From assembly GCA_965240325.2 (NCBI GenBank), contig OZ251230.1:930001-994000 (forward strand): DNA of 64,000 bases. The letters run 5' to 3'. Below are positions 1 to 12,751 of the stretch, one piece after another (within the stretch, counting starts at the first letter, position 1; each line of letters begins with the position of its first letter). Source of the stretch: Rebecca billardiae RCC1528. Lineage: Eukaryota; Haptophyta. The translations under genes were made by a program, and so were the position numbers. The notes under the pieces are model-generated. The model was not told the DNA's origin. It worked only from the letters and a program-made list of their open reading frames with translations, and did not search any database.

Positions 1-148
1 AGACAGCCAGCAGTCCAGGATGACTATGACAGTAGCTAGTGACGATATGATGCTGCGCTGCTGAGTCTGTCGTCTATACTACGACGCGCGGATGCGCATA
101 AATGCGCACGACATCAAACATGTTGTCATCCGATGTTGTCGCGTCTGA

Positions 149-1709
149 TATGACCGCGTTCCGCGGTCCTCTTCCGTCAGAACCAACGTAGTTGGGGGCC
201 CGCGGTGCAGAGTCTGTCTGTGCCGGCCGTCTGACAGTCTGTGCGGTGTGCCACCCGCTCCGTCCGACCACCACGGACACTCACACAGCCGGCGGCGTCG
301 CCCCGGAGTCGCATATCGGCCACTAACCTCGCCATCGTCGCGCGGACTCGCCGCTCGCAGATCAGCCTGTGGCTCTCGTGTCAGGCAGTCAGGCATCCGT
401 CGTGCCCATCAGCGCCAGAGCTGGCTCTCAGTCACTGAGTGAGTGAGAGCCGCCGCTCACGGTCAGCGCGCAGTCCGAGCTCCGAGCTCGCGCGCGAAAC
501 GCCCGCCCATGCGCCAGTCAAGCCGTCGAGACTCGAGACAGCTCGGATGCGGCGGACGAGAGCAAAAAGGATGTGCGCGTGGTCCAGCTCGTGCTGCGAC
601 TCGGACTCGCCCAGTCTCGTCGCCCGCAGATCTGCGCGCGCTGCTTGCCGCGCCGCTGCATCATGTCCAGCCAGAGGCTCCAGTCAGTCAGCACGCCGCA
701 CGCGGATGAGCCATCACAGCTCGGCCATGGACGGCGCGAGCGAGGGCTTGGGCGAGCGAGATGGCCGTGGTGGCTGCTCCACATCCCGACAAAACGTCCA
801 AGACTACCCGCTCGCACCACGCCGACTGGATCAGGCGAAGGCTCCGCACTGCAGATCAGGCTCGGCGAGACTGACGCGGCTGAACCGCGACGTCCTCGCG
901 ACCGCCCGCGCTTGAACATGCCGAGAGTTCAGCTGCGCGGCGTGCGGCGTGGCGCGCGCGGGCGCGCGCATGGATTCACGCGTTAGGATGCCCCGCGGTC
1001 TCCTCCTCGTACCGTCGCCGACTGCTCTCCGCGCGCGAGCGTCGACATCGATTCGTGTCCGCGGTCCGGTGCTCGGTTGGAAACCGCACTGACTGGGCCG
1101 AAGAGGGATCGGCAGGGCGGGGCGCGCGGGGTGAGCGGGCACGAAAGCGACGCTGACGACCGTCGGGATACCCGCCGCAGCAGCGCGCACCTGCGCTGAG
1201 TCCGTCGGATTGAACGATCGTGCGCTGCCGCAGCGGGCCGCCCCTCGGCCTCCGTTCGCTTTCGTTCGGCTGTGCTGGCAGTCCTTGGCCGAGGCGGCGA
1301 GGCGACGACTCCAGCGGATAGCTGCGGCGGGTATTTTCAATCTCTCGCACTATTGGAGTTGGTTGGACGATTATGTCAACGGTCGTTCTTGGCATCTTGC
1401 AGCGGCGAGGCCATATTATTTTACTATGGTCACACTACATTAAGGAGAGTCTACCCACAATTACCCTGCCTCGCACACTTGGGCGCGGGTTTCGTTGATT
1501 CCTCTGTTCACTATTCAAGACGGCGGACGCGCCCTTTTTCGACGAGGATGCACCTGTAAGGGAGTCTCAAAATTCGAAACTCGGTCTCCTCCAGCCCTGA
1601 AAATCGTCCCCCGTCCCTTTTTTCTTTGATCAAAGATCTTTTTGAAACGTGGTTCGGGCCCGCTGGTGCGGGCTCCACGCTGCGCGCTCCGCCCTGCACC
1701 GCGGGCCAT
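149..1709 (+). repeat. Dispersed 1.55-kb repeat, copy A
   Basis: This stretch is largely colinear with 38845-40385 on the same strand, from a shared left end (TATGACCGCGTTCCGCGG, containing a 7-bp-stem hairpin GACCGCG/CGCGGTC) to a shared right end (CACCGCGGGCCAT). The copies differ by block indels: about 140 bp near 568-710 is present only here, and 212 bp at 39454-39665 is present only in copy B. The interiors around 1260-1530 do not align. The last 180 bp are nearly identical. No transposase or reverse transcriptase motif was seen, and the short overlapping reading frames across it show no domain. It is probably a non-autonomous mobile element or a segmental copy. Positions 1-148 and 1710-1860 show no gene; 1739-1782 is a TA-rich tract. 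Confidence 0.8.
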
Positions 1710-1860
1710 CAGCATCAGCAGCGCAGACGGCGATGACCGTATATATCGATATATATACGTACTGATGTAGTGAGCTATATATACGACGCATGCGACGCAC
1801 GACTGCTGCTAGATGATGACGCGACATGAAGTAGTCATCCGACGCACGGCGGGCAGCGCC

Positions 1861-4314
1861 TCAGCACGCAGTGCGCGTGCTACTGCCGCTGCTGCTCGGA
1901 GGCCGTGCACAGCAGCGCGCGAGCTGCTCGAGAGCGCGCAGCTCTGCGCCCAGGCCGGGCGCATGCTGCGAGTCCTCCCGCTCGAGGAGGTCGGCCACCA
2001 CCACGCGGAGCCGGCCCACGCCGCCGTCGGGAGCCCCGCCGCGCCGCTCGGTGCACAGCGCGCGCTGCGTCTCCGCCCACGCGCTCAGCAGGAAGTGGCC
2101 CTCCGCGCGCGCCTGCTGCGCGCGCGCGAGCTCGCGCTCGAGACGGTGCCGCGCGGCCGCGGCCACGGCCGTGCGCGTCGGGGTCGGCGCGCCCGCCGAG
2201 GAGCTCGCGGGCAGCGGCGAGACGTGGAGCGGGGCAGGCTGCGCCGAGGCGGGCGGCTGCTCGGCTGGGCGCGTCGCCGCCGCCTCCGCCGCGCTCCCCT
2301 CGGCAGAAGCGGCGCCGGCGCGAGCGGGCGCGCGCGCGCCGCCGTGGCCGAGCGCGGCGTCGGGCAGGGCCGTCACAGCCGGCGGCGCGGCGGCGCCGCG
2401 CTCCGAATCGGCCGGGGACGCGACGGTGCCGCCGGCCTGGGAGCCCGCTGGGTCGGGCGCGCGCGCAGCGCTTCGCAGCCCGCCGCCCGGCGTGGCGTCG
2501 AGCGGGCGCGGAGCGGGCGCCGCCGGGCTCTCGGGCGGCGGGCTCGGCGGCTGGGTCGGCGGCGCGCTGGGCGGCGCCGATTCGAGCGCGCCGCGCGCGC
2601 CGCTGGCCTGGAGGCCTGTGAGCCTGTGCAGCGCGCCATGCAGATTCGACCGGAGCTCGCGGTGCGCGGCCTGCCGCGCGGAGGGCGGCGCGGGACGCGC
2701 GGGCGGGCCGGCGCGACTCGCGCTGAGCGACGCTGGCCGCTGCGTGCGCGGCCCCACGGCCGGCCCTGCCAAGTGGCGGCCGCGCGTGCGCGTGCGCGCG
2801 CGCAGCGCGCTCGCGCGGCGCGCGCGGCGCGCGCGGCGCGGCCAGCATGCGCGTGCGCGGCGGTGCGGCGCACCTCGAGCTGGCGCGCGTGCGCGGCGCG
2901 CTCGAGCAGCGAGTCGTGCGCGTGCAGCCACGCGCGCTGCCGCTCCACGTACACCGCCTCGAGGCAGCGGCTTCGGAGGGCCAGCTCGCCGAGCGCGTAG
3001 CGCGCGTGGCCGAGGCAGGCGCGCGCCTCGGCCGCGTCGGCGCGCGCGGCGCGCGGCGCGGGGCGCGCGCGGCGGGGCGGACGCTCGCGCGAGCCGAGCA
3101 GCCCGCCCTCGCCGTGCGCCGCCTCGCCTACCGCCGCCGCCTCGCGCACCGCCGCGCCCAGCGCCGCGTGGGCGCGGCGCAGCGCCGCGCTCAGCTCGCG
3201 CGCCGCGGCCGCGCGCGAGCGCGCGCACGCTGCCACGGCCGCAATCGCGGCGGCCTCGCGCGCAATGAGCAGGGGCTCGACCGGCGTGAGCAGCGCGCCA
3301 GCGCAGCCGTCCGCCGCGCGCGCCGGCGCCTCCGCGCGCCACGCGCCGCCGAGCGCCGCGCAGCGCACCAGCCGCGCCAGCGCCGCGCCCGTGCGCTCGG
3401 CCGCGCGCGCGTGCGCGGCGCTTGCAAAGTCGAGCGCTCCCCGAGCGCCCTCCCAGCGCGCGCGCGCGGACGCGGAGGCGCCGGCGTCCGACGGGGCCGG
3501 CTGCGCGCGCCCCGGCCAGGTGCGCGGCAGCGCGGCGGCCTGCGACTGCGCGCCCTGTGCCCACGGCCCCGCACCGTCGCGCCGCGCGCCGGAGCGCTGG
3601 CCGCCGTCCGCGCTGTCGGCCGCCGCCGCCGCGGGCGCGGCGCTGGCGGCGGCGCGGCGCGGCTGTGGCGCGCTTGTGCCGAGTAGAAAGTGAAGCACAC
3701 CGCCCACGCGCGGCGCGCACGCGCGCCACAGCCGCTCCGGCGCGTTCGCCCGGCCCGTCGCCGCGCCGCGCCCCTGCAGCTCCGCCTCTGTCGCCTTGAG
3801 AGCGAGCAGCGCGGACGTGACGAAATAGCCGCCGCCGCCGTGGGCGAGGCCGCCGCGCGCGCTCAGGTGTGCGTCGAGAGCGCTGAGCTCGGCGATTGGC
3901 CGGCGCAGCCGCGCGCGGATCACGACGAGCTGGAGCAGCGGCAGCAGCCGGTCTGCGGAGAGCTGCGCGGGCGCAGCGCCGCGCGGCGTGGCCGTGCGCC
4001 CGGCGGGCGGCGAGGCCGCCGCCGCCGCGGCGGCGGCGGCGGCTGTGGGCGCGTCCGCGCCCCCTACGGCCCCTGCCGCTGCGCACGCCTCCGCCCCGTC
4101 CGCCCAGCCACCGATCTCTCTCTCGAGCTGCGCATACGCGCGCACGACCGCGGCGACCTTTGCGGACGGGGTGGGCGCGCGCCGCACAGCCTCGAGCGCG
4201 CGCACGGCGCCGCTGAGCAGCGCGCGGGGGCGAGGGGTGCCGTCGGGCGTGCACCCTCGCCCATCGAGCTCGCGCGCGCGGCCGGCCGCGCGCGCGGGTG
4301 TGGTAGTGGTGGGC

Positions 4315-4346
<32 letters not shown>

Positions 4347-5595
4347 TTGCTCGGCGCGCGCCAGGGCGGTGTCTGCGAGGGCGCGGAGTGGGGTGCGCGC
4401 GTCGTGCGCCGCGGCCGCGCTCGGCCACGCACCGGCCGCGCCCGCGCCCGCCGTCGACGCCCCCGCCCCCGCCGAGCCACGCGCCGAGCGCGCGCCGCCG
4501 CCCCGGCCGGAGGCGCCGGCCGCGCGCTCCGCACCTGAAGGGGCGAGCTGAGCGCCGGCCGCGTCCGGCGCGGCGGGCGGTGGCGTGGCGGCGCGCGGCT
4601 CGAGCGGCCCGGCGGCGGTGTCCGCGGCGAGCGTCTCCGCCTCGCCCAGCACGCCGAGCGCGCGCGCGAGCTCCGCGTCCGACGCGTGCTCGCGCAGCGC
4701 GCGCAAGTCGCGTGCAACCAGCCAGTCAGCGGCCGAGTGCTGCGCCACGTGCGCGGACGCGATGGCACGGCGCGCGCCGCGCGCGAACGTGCTCTCGACG
4801 GCGGAGGCCCAGGGCACGGCCGCGGCGGAGGGCTCGGCGGGGCCGGGCGCGAGCGCCGCGCACACCGCCTCCACCCAGCGCGCGCTCGCATCCGCCACCT
4901 CCGCGCCCGCGCCGCCGCCGCCGCCGAGCGCGGCCGCCGGGCCGCTGGTCGGGGCGGGGCTCCCCGCGCTGCCGCAGCCCGCGGCCGGGTGCGGCTCGCC
5001 GCCGCCGCCGCCGCCGTGCCGGCGGGGCGACGGGGCGCTGAGCGGCGAGCCGAGCGAGGGCGCGGGGCTCGCGTCGAGCCCGCGCGCGCCCACGCCAGCC
5101 CCCAGCCCGCCGCCGCCCGCCGCCCCCTGCGCCAGCTCGGGGAAGCGCAGCGCACACGCCTCGAGCACAGCGCTGATGTCGAGTGTCGCGTGCGCGGCCG
5201 TGCGCGCGTACGCGTGCTGCGCGCCGAGCGGGTGCGCGGCGCACGCGCGGTGCCACGCGCGGATCGTGCGGCGCAGCGCGCGCAGCAGCGCGCCCGCCTC
5301 CGCCGAGCCCAGCACGCCCGACAGCCCGTACATCAGGCAGCGCGCGGGCGCGTGCGCGCGCGCGCCCAAGCGCCACGCTGCCGCGCCGCCGCCGGCCGCG
5401 CCGCCGGCCGCGCCCGGCGCTTGCTGCGGCGCGCTGAGCTCCAGCCGCCCGACCTCGTCCTCGCGCGCGTGCTCGCACACGATCAGCGTGCCGCCGCCCA
5501 GCGCGGGCGCGGCGCGGCGCGCGCGGCGCCCACGCCCGTCCGCGCCGCCCCCTTCGCCGCGCTCAGCCTCGTCACTGCCAGAGCGGCGCGGCGCT

Positions 5596-5641
<46 letters not shown>

Positions 5642-6981
5642 TGCCGCCGCCGCTGCCGCCGCCGCTGCCGCTGCCGCTGCCGCTGCCGCTGCCGCTGCCG
5701 CTGCCGCTGCCGCTGCCGCTGCCGCCGGCGTCTGAGCAGCCGCTGGCGTCAGAGTCGGAGCTGCCGCTGGCGTCGGCGTCGGAGTCGTCGCTGCCCTCGT
5801 CGGCATCGCCCGCCTCCACGCCGCCGCCGCCGAGCATGAGCGTGATCACGGCTGGCCCGTCCAGCAAGCCGCGGCGCCACACGCCCGCGCACCGCTCCCC
5901 GCCTGGGCGCGTGCGCACGCCCACGCCCTCAGGCCGCCCCGCGCGGAAGCCGCCGACGTACGAGAGGAGCGGCGGGCGCGCGGGGCTCGCGGGCGCGCGG
6001 CACGCTGCGCCGCGCCCGCGCCGCGCCGAGCGCTCCGGCTGTGCTGCCGACGGCGCGCCGCGCGCCGCGCCGTGCGTGAGCGCGCCTTGGCCGTGCGGCA
6101 GACCATGCGCCCAGCCGCCCGAGTAGACGGAGCCGTCCGCGTACACGCACGTGCCGTGGCCGTGGCGCTGGCCGTCGCGCCAGCCGCCCGTGTACACCGA
6201 GCCGTCCGCGAGCGTGACTGCGCGGCGCGCGCGCGGCGGAGCCGGCGGCGCGGCGGCCGCGGCGAGGGCGGCGCGCGCCGCGCGCGCCGTCGGCGGGCCA
6301 AGGCTCTCGGCGTGGGCGCCGTGCGTGTCGGCGGCGCTCGCGGGCCGCGCGGCCGCGCGCAGCGCCGCGGTCGCGGCGCACAGCTGGCCGTGCCAGTCGT
6401 CCAGCGTCGGCTTGTCCGGCAGCGTCAGGAAGAAGATGGCCTCGCCGCCGCCGCTGCCGCCGTAGCCGCCGCCGACGCCGCCGGGCGCGCCGCCGCTCGC
6501 GACACCGCCGCTGCTAACGGCCACGCGCGCCGCGGGGCACTGCTGCGCGCACGCCGCGAGCAGCTCGTCCGGCGCGGCGCCAGACGCGGCCGCGCCCGCG
6601 TGCAGCGCGCGGATGTGCAGGGAGGGCGGCGCGCCCGCGGCGCCCGCCGAGCCGCCGCCGCCGTCCGCTCCGCTGCCGCCGCGCCACGCCGTCGCACACG
6701 AGGGCGCCGGCGCCCCGTACACGTCAACGATGCTGGCGAGCGCCACGCACGCGCCCACCGTCCACTGCGGCAGCGGCGGCGGCGGCGGCGGCGCGGGCGG
6801 TTGCGGCGGCGTGGGAGACGCGGCGCAGCCCGCGGCGGCGGCGGCGGCGGCGGCGGCGCCGAGGGCGCCGCCACCGCCCGCCGAGGCGGTGGCGCTGCCG
6901 GCCGCGGCCGCCGCGGCCGACGCCACCGCAGCGACGCCCGCGGCGGCGAGCGCGCTCGCTCGCGGCTGCTGCGGCTGCTGC

Positions 6982-7017
<36 letters not shown>

Positions 7018-10000
7018 GGCGGCTGCTGCTGCTGCGGCGGCGGCGGCAGCGCCCTCGGCGCGGCGGCTGCTCGCTCGAGCTGGACGAGGCAGTCTGAGAG
7101 CAGCAGCACGACGCGCTCTGCCCGCGCGGCCTCTGCCGGGGGCGGGCGGCCGCACGCGCCGCCGCACGCTGCGCCGTGCTCCGCCTCCGCCGCCGAGCCG
7201 GCGTGCGCGGCGCGGCGGGCGAGCGCGCGCGTGCGCGAGGCCGGGCCGGGCTCTGCAGCCCCGGGGCCGCCGCCGTGCAGCGAGGCGCGCGCGGACTGCA
7301 CGCGCGCCAGCCGCGCGCTCGGGTGCACGCAGTAGCGGAGCAGCTGCCGCGCTGGGCTGAAGATGAGCGCCGCCGCCGCGTCCTCCGCGCCCGCGCAGCA
7401 GCGCAGCACGCCCACCAGCTGCTGGACTCGCTGCCGCGCGCTCGCCTGCGCCAGCACCTTCTCCGCCGCCTCGCGCACGGCGCACATGGCGCGCCACGCG
7501 CAGCAGCAGTGCGCGCCGGGGCGCGCGGCGCGCGCGGGCGCGTGCGCCGCCGGGTCGGCCACGCAGCAGATCGAGTCGGCCGCCAGCAGCCGCAGCAGTC
7601 GCTCGCTGAGCGGAGGGTGGCCGCTCGCAACCGTCGCCGCCTCCACGGCCGCGTGCGCGCGCGCGCAGCCGCCGCATCCTCCGCCGCCGGGCGCGCAGCC
7701 GCCAGCCCGCTCGTGCGGCTCGGCGCCGAGCGCACGCGCGCCTCCAGTGGCCGAGGGATGTCCGGCCGCCGCCGCCGCCCCGACCGCGCCCCCTGGCGGT
7801 GCGGACGGCGTGAGTACGGCCGAGCCGCGCGCGTCGACGCCGGCCGCGCGGCAGCCGCCGCGCTCGGCCGCGCCCCACCCGGCGCCGCCGGCAGCGTCGC
7901 GCGCCGCCCCGCCCGCGGGCGCGTCCTCTGCCCCTGCCTCGGTGGCGGTCAGGAGGAGGCCCCGCTGCAGCGCGATCGGCCCAGCCTCCTCCGCCTCGCA
8001 CGCCCCCGGCTCCGGCGCCACCGGCGCGAGCGCGGCCGGCCGGACTGGCTGCGCCGGTACCGGACCGGCCGGCTGCGGCGCACCCCCGGCCGCACGCGCG
8101 TCTACGTGAGCGGCTGCGCGGCCGGCGCGCTCGGGCACCGGGGCCGTCGCCGAGGTCCGCGGCTCGAGCTGCGCCGACTCGCCGGGCGCGTGCGGCGCCT
8201 CTGCGAGCGGGGCGCGTGCAGCCGCGTCGTGCCGCGCCGCGTCGGCGCCAAAGTCCAGCTGCCGCGGCTGCTGCCCTGGCTGCCCTGCGGCGCGCAGCCA
8301 CTCGGCGTCGGCGGCGGCGCCATCGGCCTGCGCTGGCGGCGCGCCGGCAGCAGCAGGCGCGCGCGCGCCGTCTGGGGCCGTGCCGTGCGCGCCGCCCGCC
8401 GAGCGCGCGCTCGGCGGAGCGTGCGCCGCGCCCGCCGCGGCACCCGTGCCGGTGCCCTCGCCATGCCCGCCCGCGGGCCCCGCCGCGCCGCCGCCCGCCG
8501 CGCTCGCGCGCGGCGCAGCCGGCTGCGCGGCCGACGCCGCGTGCGGCGTGTGCGCGTGCGGCGTGTGCTGCAAGTACGGCGCCCAGTCCGACGGCGGCGC
8601 CGCGTCCGCGGCCAGGCTGAAGCGGTGGGCAAAGGCGAGGAGCAGCGGGTACTGGCCGAGCCGCTTCCACGGCAGCAGCAGCAGCTCCTCCACCGAGCGC
8701 GCACACGACGCATCCGCGAGCGGCGGCGGCGCCGCCGCCGCCCGGCCGGGCGCGGGCGACGCGCGCGCGGCGCCGGCGTGCGCGCCGCCGGCGTCGGGGG
8801 CGAGCGCAGCGCTCGCCGCAGCTGGCGACGGCGGCGGCGCGGCCAAGGGTGTGCTGTGCCCGGCCGTCCCCGCGCGCTCCTCCTCGCTCTCGCCCGAGCT
8901 CTCCTCGGCCGACGAGTTTGGCGAGCCCGCAAGATCCGCAGCGGGCGGCGCGCCGGGCGGCGCGCGCTCCGGTGTCGGCGGCAGGCCGTGGCGCGAGGGT
9001 GCCGCCGAGCGCGCGCGCGCGCGGCGCGAGAGCCGCAGCCGCCTGCGCCACGCGTGCACACGCGCCACGTCGCAGCACTGCAAGAAGTGCGCGCCCTCGC
9101 GCAGCAGCGAGACGGTCGCGGGGTGCAGCAGCAGCTCCTGCAGCTGCGAGTGCAGGCTGCCCAGGAAGCGGTGCAGCTCGGTGTCGAGGAAGGCGCGCGC
9201 GAGGCCGTGCACCGCCAGGGGCGTCGGGAGCGCGCGCGCCGGCGGCTGCTGCGCGGGCGCGCGGGCGTCCGGGCTGGCGGGCTCGAAGACGGCCGAGCCC
9301 GCCCCGCGCGCGTGCACCGCCACCGCCAGCCGCACGCACAGCACCTCGTGGTGCGCCGCGAGCGCCGAGAGCGCGTGCACGAGCGCTCGCAGCTGCCGAT
9401 CCATCTGCCCCGCGTCTGGGAAGTGCGTCTCCGGCCGCGGCGACGCGACCGTGCTGCCTGGGCCGCGGGAGGGCGGCGCGGGGCTCTCCTCGCCGGCGGG
9501 AAGGGGCGTCGTGCCCGCGGGCGTGCCGGCCGGCTCGCCCTCGGCGTGCGCGACGGCCGCCTCGCTCGACGCCGACGGCGGGCACACGCTGAGCTCCCGC
9601 GGACGCGACGCGTCTGCGCCCGCGCGCGCGCACGCGGCGGGGCGCTCGGCTCCGCGCAGCGGGGAGGCGGCGAGCGGGGCGTGCCGGCTGCCGGGGTCGG
9701 GCTCGGCCGAGGCCGCGGCCGCTGCCGCGGCCACCGCGGCGATGGCGAGCCCGCCCGAGCCGCTCGCCGCCACCTGCTGCGCGCGCGTGCTCCCCCCGCC
9801 TCCACCGTCCCTCCGCGCGCCGAGCGGCGAGCACTCGGCAGCCGCGCGCGCGAGCGGGTAGGACCAGGAGTGCGAGCGCCTGTGCTGCAGCGCGCGCGCG
9901 GCGACCGCGCGCACGCCGCTCCGCTCGACCGCCGCCAGCGCCGCCCGGCCCGGCGAGACGCCGCCCGCGCCGAAGGATCCGCCCTGCCCGTCGGCGGCGG

Positions 10001-11387
10001 GCTCGGCGGTGGCCAAGCCCGCGGCGCCGGCGCCGCGCGCGGCCGGAGCGCGGCGCGCCCACCACGCAGGAGCCTCGGCGCCGTCGGCTGCGGCCTCAGC
10101 GCGCGCGGGCGAGGGCTCGTCCTCCCTGCCGCCGCGCGACGCGCTCGCGTCCGCCGACGCCGCCACGTGCAGCTGCAGCGGCAGCAAGTAGCTCCCAAGT
10201 AGCGTGTGCATCGCCGCGACGAAGGGGCGCTCTGTCGCCAGCAGCTCGCGCAGCGCGCAGTTGCGCGAGCGCAGCGCGCCCTCGGTGAGCGCGAGCCAGC
10301 GGCACGGGCGCGCGTCCGCGGCGGCGGCGTGCGCGAGCGGCGGCGGGCTGCTCCCCGCGGCGGGCACGCGCACGCACAGCGCGGCGATGCCGCACGCGCG
10401 CAGCGCGCACACGCGCCCCTCCCAGCGGACCAGAGCCCCGGCGGAGCCCCACAGCCAGGCCTCGCCGCAGAAGCGGAGGGAGGAGGAGGTGTCCGTGAGC
10501 GCGAGCGTGAAGCCGTCGCCGCACACCGCGTGCGCGATCGCGCGCCCGTCCAGCTCGAGCTCGCGCGGCCGCGCCACGCGCTCGCCGAGCCGCGCCCCCA
10601 GCTGTCCGCTCTCGGCGCGGCCCCACGCGTGCACGGCGCCGCTGGCGCAGCAGGCGAGCGCGTGCGTGGACGAGAGCGAGAGCGAGAGCACGCCCGCGTC
10701 GCGGAGGGCGCGCAGCTCGATGGGCGCGTGCGCCACCCCGCCGCCCGCCTCGTGCCCCAGCTGCGGCCCGCGGCCCCACGTGAACACGCGGCTCTGCCAC
10801 CGGCCCGTGTCCACGCGCCTCCGCTGCAGCACGACTGCCGAGGCGTGCCCGCCCGCCGCGACGTGCAGCGCGCGCCACGCGCCGCGATCGCCGCCGGGTG
10901 GCAGGGCCGGGTGGCCGCACACGCGCTGGGACTCGCCGAGCCCGAGCTCGGGGCCCGGCGCCTCGCCGAACGCGAGCACGCGCGCGTCGGCGCAGCGCGC
11001 GAGCACGTGCGACCAGCCGCACGCGAGCTGCGCCACGGCCACCCCGGCGGCGGGTGGCGCGCGCACGGGCTGGAAGGCCGCGAACGTGCTCGCGGATACG
11101 ACCACGCCCGTGTCGAGCGCAGCCTCGACCACGCGCTGGCCCGCGGCGGTCAGCGCGTACAAGCGGCGGCCGTCGCCGCGCGCGGCGAGCGCGCTCAGCG
11201 GCTCCTCGAGCGCCACCGACGTGGCCGCCCCTGTGCCCACGTCCAGCACGCGCAGGATGCCGTCGCCGAGGAGAACCGTGTGCTCCCCCACGGCCACGAC
11301 CGCGCAGACGTCGTCCGTGGGCAGTGGGCGCCTCGAGCATGCCGGCCGAAGGCCGTCATACTCGGCGACGCCCACCGAGGCCGCCAT
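1861..11387 (-). CDS. Alsin-like RCC1-RhoGEF-MORN-VPS9 protein
   Basis: Probable guanine-nucleotide exchange factor with the domain order of animal Alsin (ALS2), which acts on Rho and Rab5 GTPases at endosomes. In the sequence: RCC1-type blades near residues 200-300 (HAWGRAESGQLG); the start of a DH domain near 375 with its last helix near 900-920 (ELLLLPWKRLGQYPLLL); a stretch near 1420 (VVLLLSDCLVQL) that may be the PH part; three to four MORN repeats near 1710-1800 (YTGGWRDGQRHGHGT); and a VPS9 core near 2480-2540. The ATG at 11387 opens 8.5 kb without a stop. A 134-bp intron at 2873-2740 (GTGCGC...GCAG) then moves the frame into a clean coiled C-terminus, about 3130 residues in total. Human Alsin has 1657; the excess is Ala/Pro/Gly-rich spacer, including polyGln (near 6975-7060), (GS)n and polyGly (5600-5730). 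The DH domain is split by long inserts, so its activity is uncertain. Confidence 0.78.
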
Positions 11388-11520
11388 TGATCGGCTTCCC
11401 GTTCGCGTTGACTGCGGGGCGTTTTTTTCCGGCCGAAAAACAATCGTGGATGCCGATGCAGACCAGGCTATGCTCTGCCACCAGCGCCGACTTCGTGTCG
11501 ACGATCGGGCACTGCCGACG

Positions 11521-11575
11521 ACGAATCAGGAGACCTGCGCCGTCCTACCTGTGTCGTTAAATCATAGAATGAGTC
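11521..11575 (+). repeat. 55-bp direct repeat, left copy
   Basis: It matches 13399-13453 at 49 of 55 positions by my alignment, same strand, and shares the run TTAAATCATAGAAT. The two copies bracket 1.8 kb containing the OTU-like ORF and the minisatellite. They could be the ends of one inserted unit, or two copies of a short repeat. Confidence 0.7.
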
Positions 11576-12572
11576 AGACGAGCAGGATGGCCAGCCAGCC
11601 GGGCGGGACGGCAGCTACAAGGTGGGAAGCTTACACTCTACCATCGTCAGCGTCACCACCCACATCCACCACAAGCGCCTCGAGCTAGCTACAGCTGGGA
11701 CGGAGGGCCGCCAGCGCCGGTACGACCTCGCGCACTTCCTCACCGCTCTCCGCCGCGGCCGCCTCACAGGGGGAGCGAGCCCCAGAGATGGGCAGACCCA
11801 GGGATCGTCCGCCAGCGGCCCAAGACTCACACCCTCCCCTGACCGAACACAGGGCCCCCGACCCCCATCAAGCAGCCAGGAGGGCCCAGCAGGGGGGCGC
11901 CAGCCCCCGGCCGGCAGCAGGGCCCCTCCACCCCCTGGCCCACTGGCCCAGCAGGAACCTGGCCAACAGGCCCTCAATGCCTACTATGCAGCAGCTGAAC
12001 TGCAGGATGCTGACGTCGATGGCACTGGTGCCAACTGCGGGTTCCTTGCGGTACTGGGCGTCACCCGCGCAGGGGCCCGCGAAGACCCAGCAGGGGCAAC
12101 CAGGAGCGCCCAGGCACTGAGGCAAGCCACCGTACAGCACGCCCTGTCCCTGAGTGCGCAGCACCAGGGGGTCCTGGCGGCCGCAGTGGCCCTCCAGCCG
12201 GCCCACCTCGAGCCCGATGGGAGCGCACAGAGGGCAGCAGCAGCGGCTGCCACCCTGGGCACGGTTCGAGAGGCTGGCACCCCGTTGGCAGATGCACTCC
12301 TCCCCTGTGTGGCAGCAGGGGCGAACACCACAGTCGTCCTGGTCACCAGAGACCCTCACACCGGCGCCCCTCTTCGTATGGTCCAGGTCTTCCACAGCCC
12401 AGGCTCCCCCCAGTACAACCGGCACGACCCGCTGCACATTGAGGTGCTACCCTGGCCCCAAGTGGCCACCAGGCTGGCAGCGGGCGCACTCGGACAGACC
12501 AGGGTCATCTCTCACTGGAGAGGCCATTACAGGACCACAGTCCCAAGGGCACTGCCAGGTCAGGCCCACTGA
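11568..12572 (+). CDS. OTU-like cysteine protease ORF, possibly incomplete
   Basis: Reading frame of about 330 codons, open from just after a stop at 11565-11567 to the TGA at 12570-12572. It has no in-frame ATG near its 5' end (a GTG lies at 11622), so it either begins after an upstream splice acceptor or is a broken gene. Counted from the GTG, a proline-rich stretch (about 50-115) is followed by DVDGTGANCGFLAVL (131-145), which resembles the Asp-Gly-Asn-Cys nucleophile motif of OTU deubiquitinases with C139 as candidate nucleophile. The segment ends in HWRGHYRTTV (298-307), which resembles the OTU His motif (H302). Spacing of about 160 residues suits an OTU fold. It lies between 55-bp repeats and beside a minisatellite, a context typical of mobile or accessory DNA. 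The family call is inference from two motifs. Confidence 0.4.
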   Translation, partial: NESDEQDGQPAGRDGSYKVGSLHSTIVSVTTHIHHKRLELATAGTEGRQRRYDLAHFLTALRRGRLTGGASPRDGQTQGSSASGPRLTPSPDRTQGPRPPSSSQEGPAGGRQPPAGSRAPPPPGPLAQQEPGQQALNAYYAAAELQDADVDGTGANCGFLAVLGVTRAGAREDPAGATRSAQALRQATVQHALSLSAQHQGVLAAAVALQPAHLEPDGSAQRAAAAAATLGTVREAGTPLADALLPCVAAGANTTVVLVTRDPHTGAPLRMVQVFHSPGSPQYNRHDPLHIEVLPWPQVATRLAAGALGQTRVISHWRGHYRTTVPRALPGQAH

Positions 12573-12644
12573 GGCCACGGGCCCGCAGGCAGGACTCAGG
12601 CTGGCCAGAGGCCCCTGCTGGGGAGGGTGGGGGAACTGCCCAAG

Positions 12645-12680
12645 CGCCGGGGGGGGGGGGGGGGGGGGGAGGAGGAGGAC
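12645..12680 (+). repeat. Poly-G run followed by GGA repeats
   Basis: An uninterrupted G run of about 20 bases is followed by GGA triplets, just after the OTU-like ORF. It is a likely site of slippage or base-call error. Confidence 0.8.
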
Positions 12681-12751
12681 GAGCTCAACCAGAACCACCA
12701 GGCCCAGCAGAGACACGACCATCCCCCACAAGTACCGGAACCAGTCCCCGA

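Noticed and set aside
1871-8620. Many long plus-strand frames opposite the Alsin-like gene
   Set aside because: High GC removes stops from all frames; composition is Arg/Ala only and the minus frame carries real domains.
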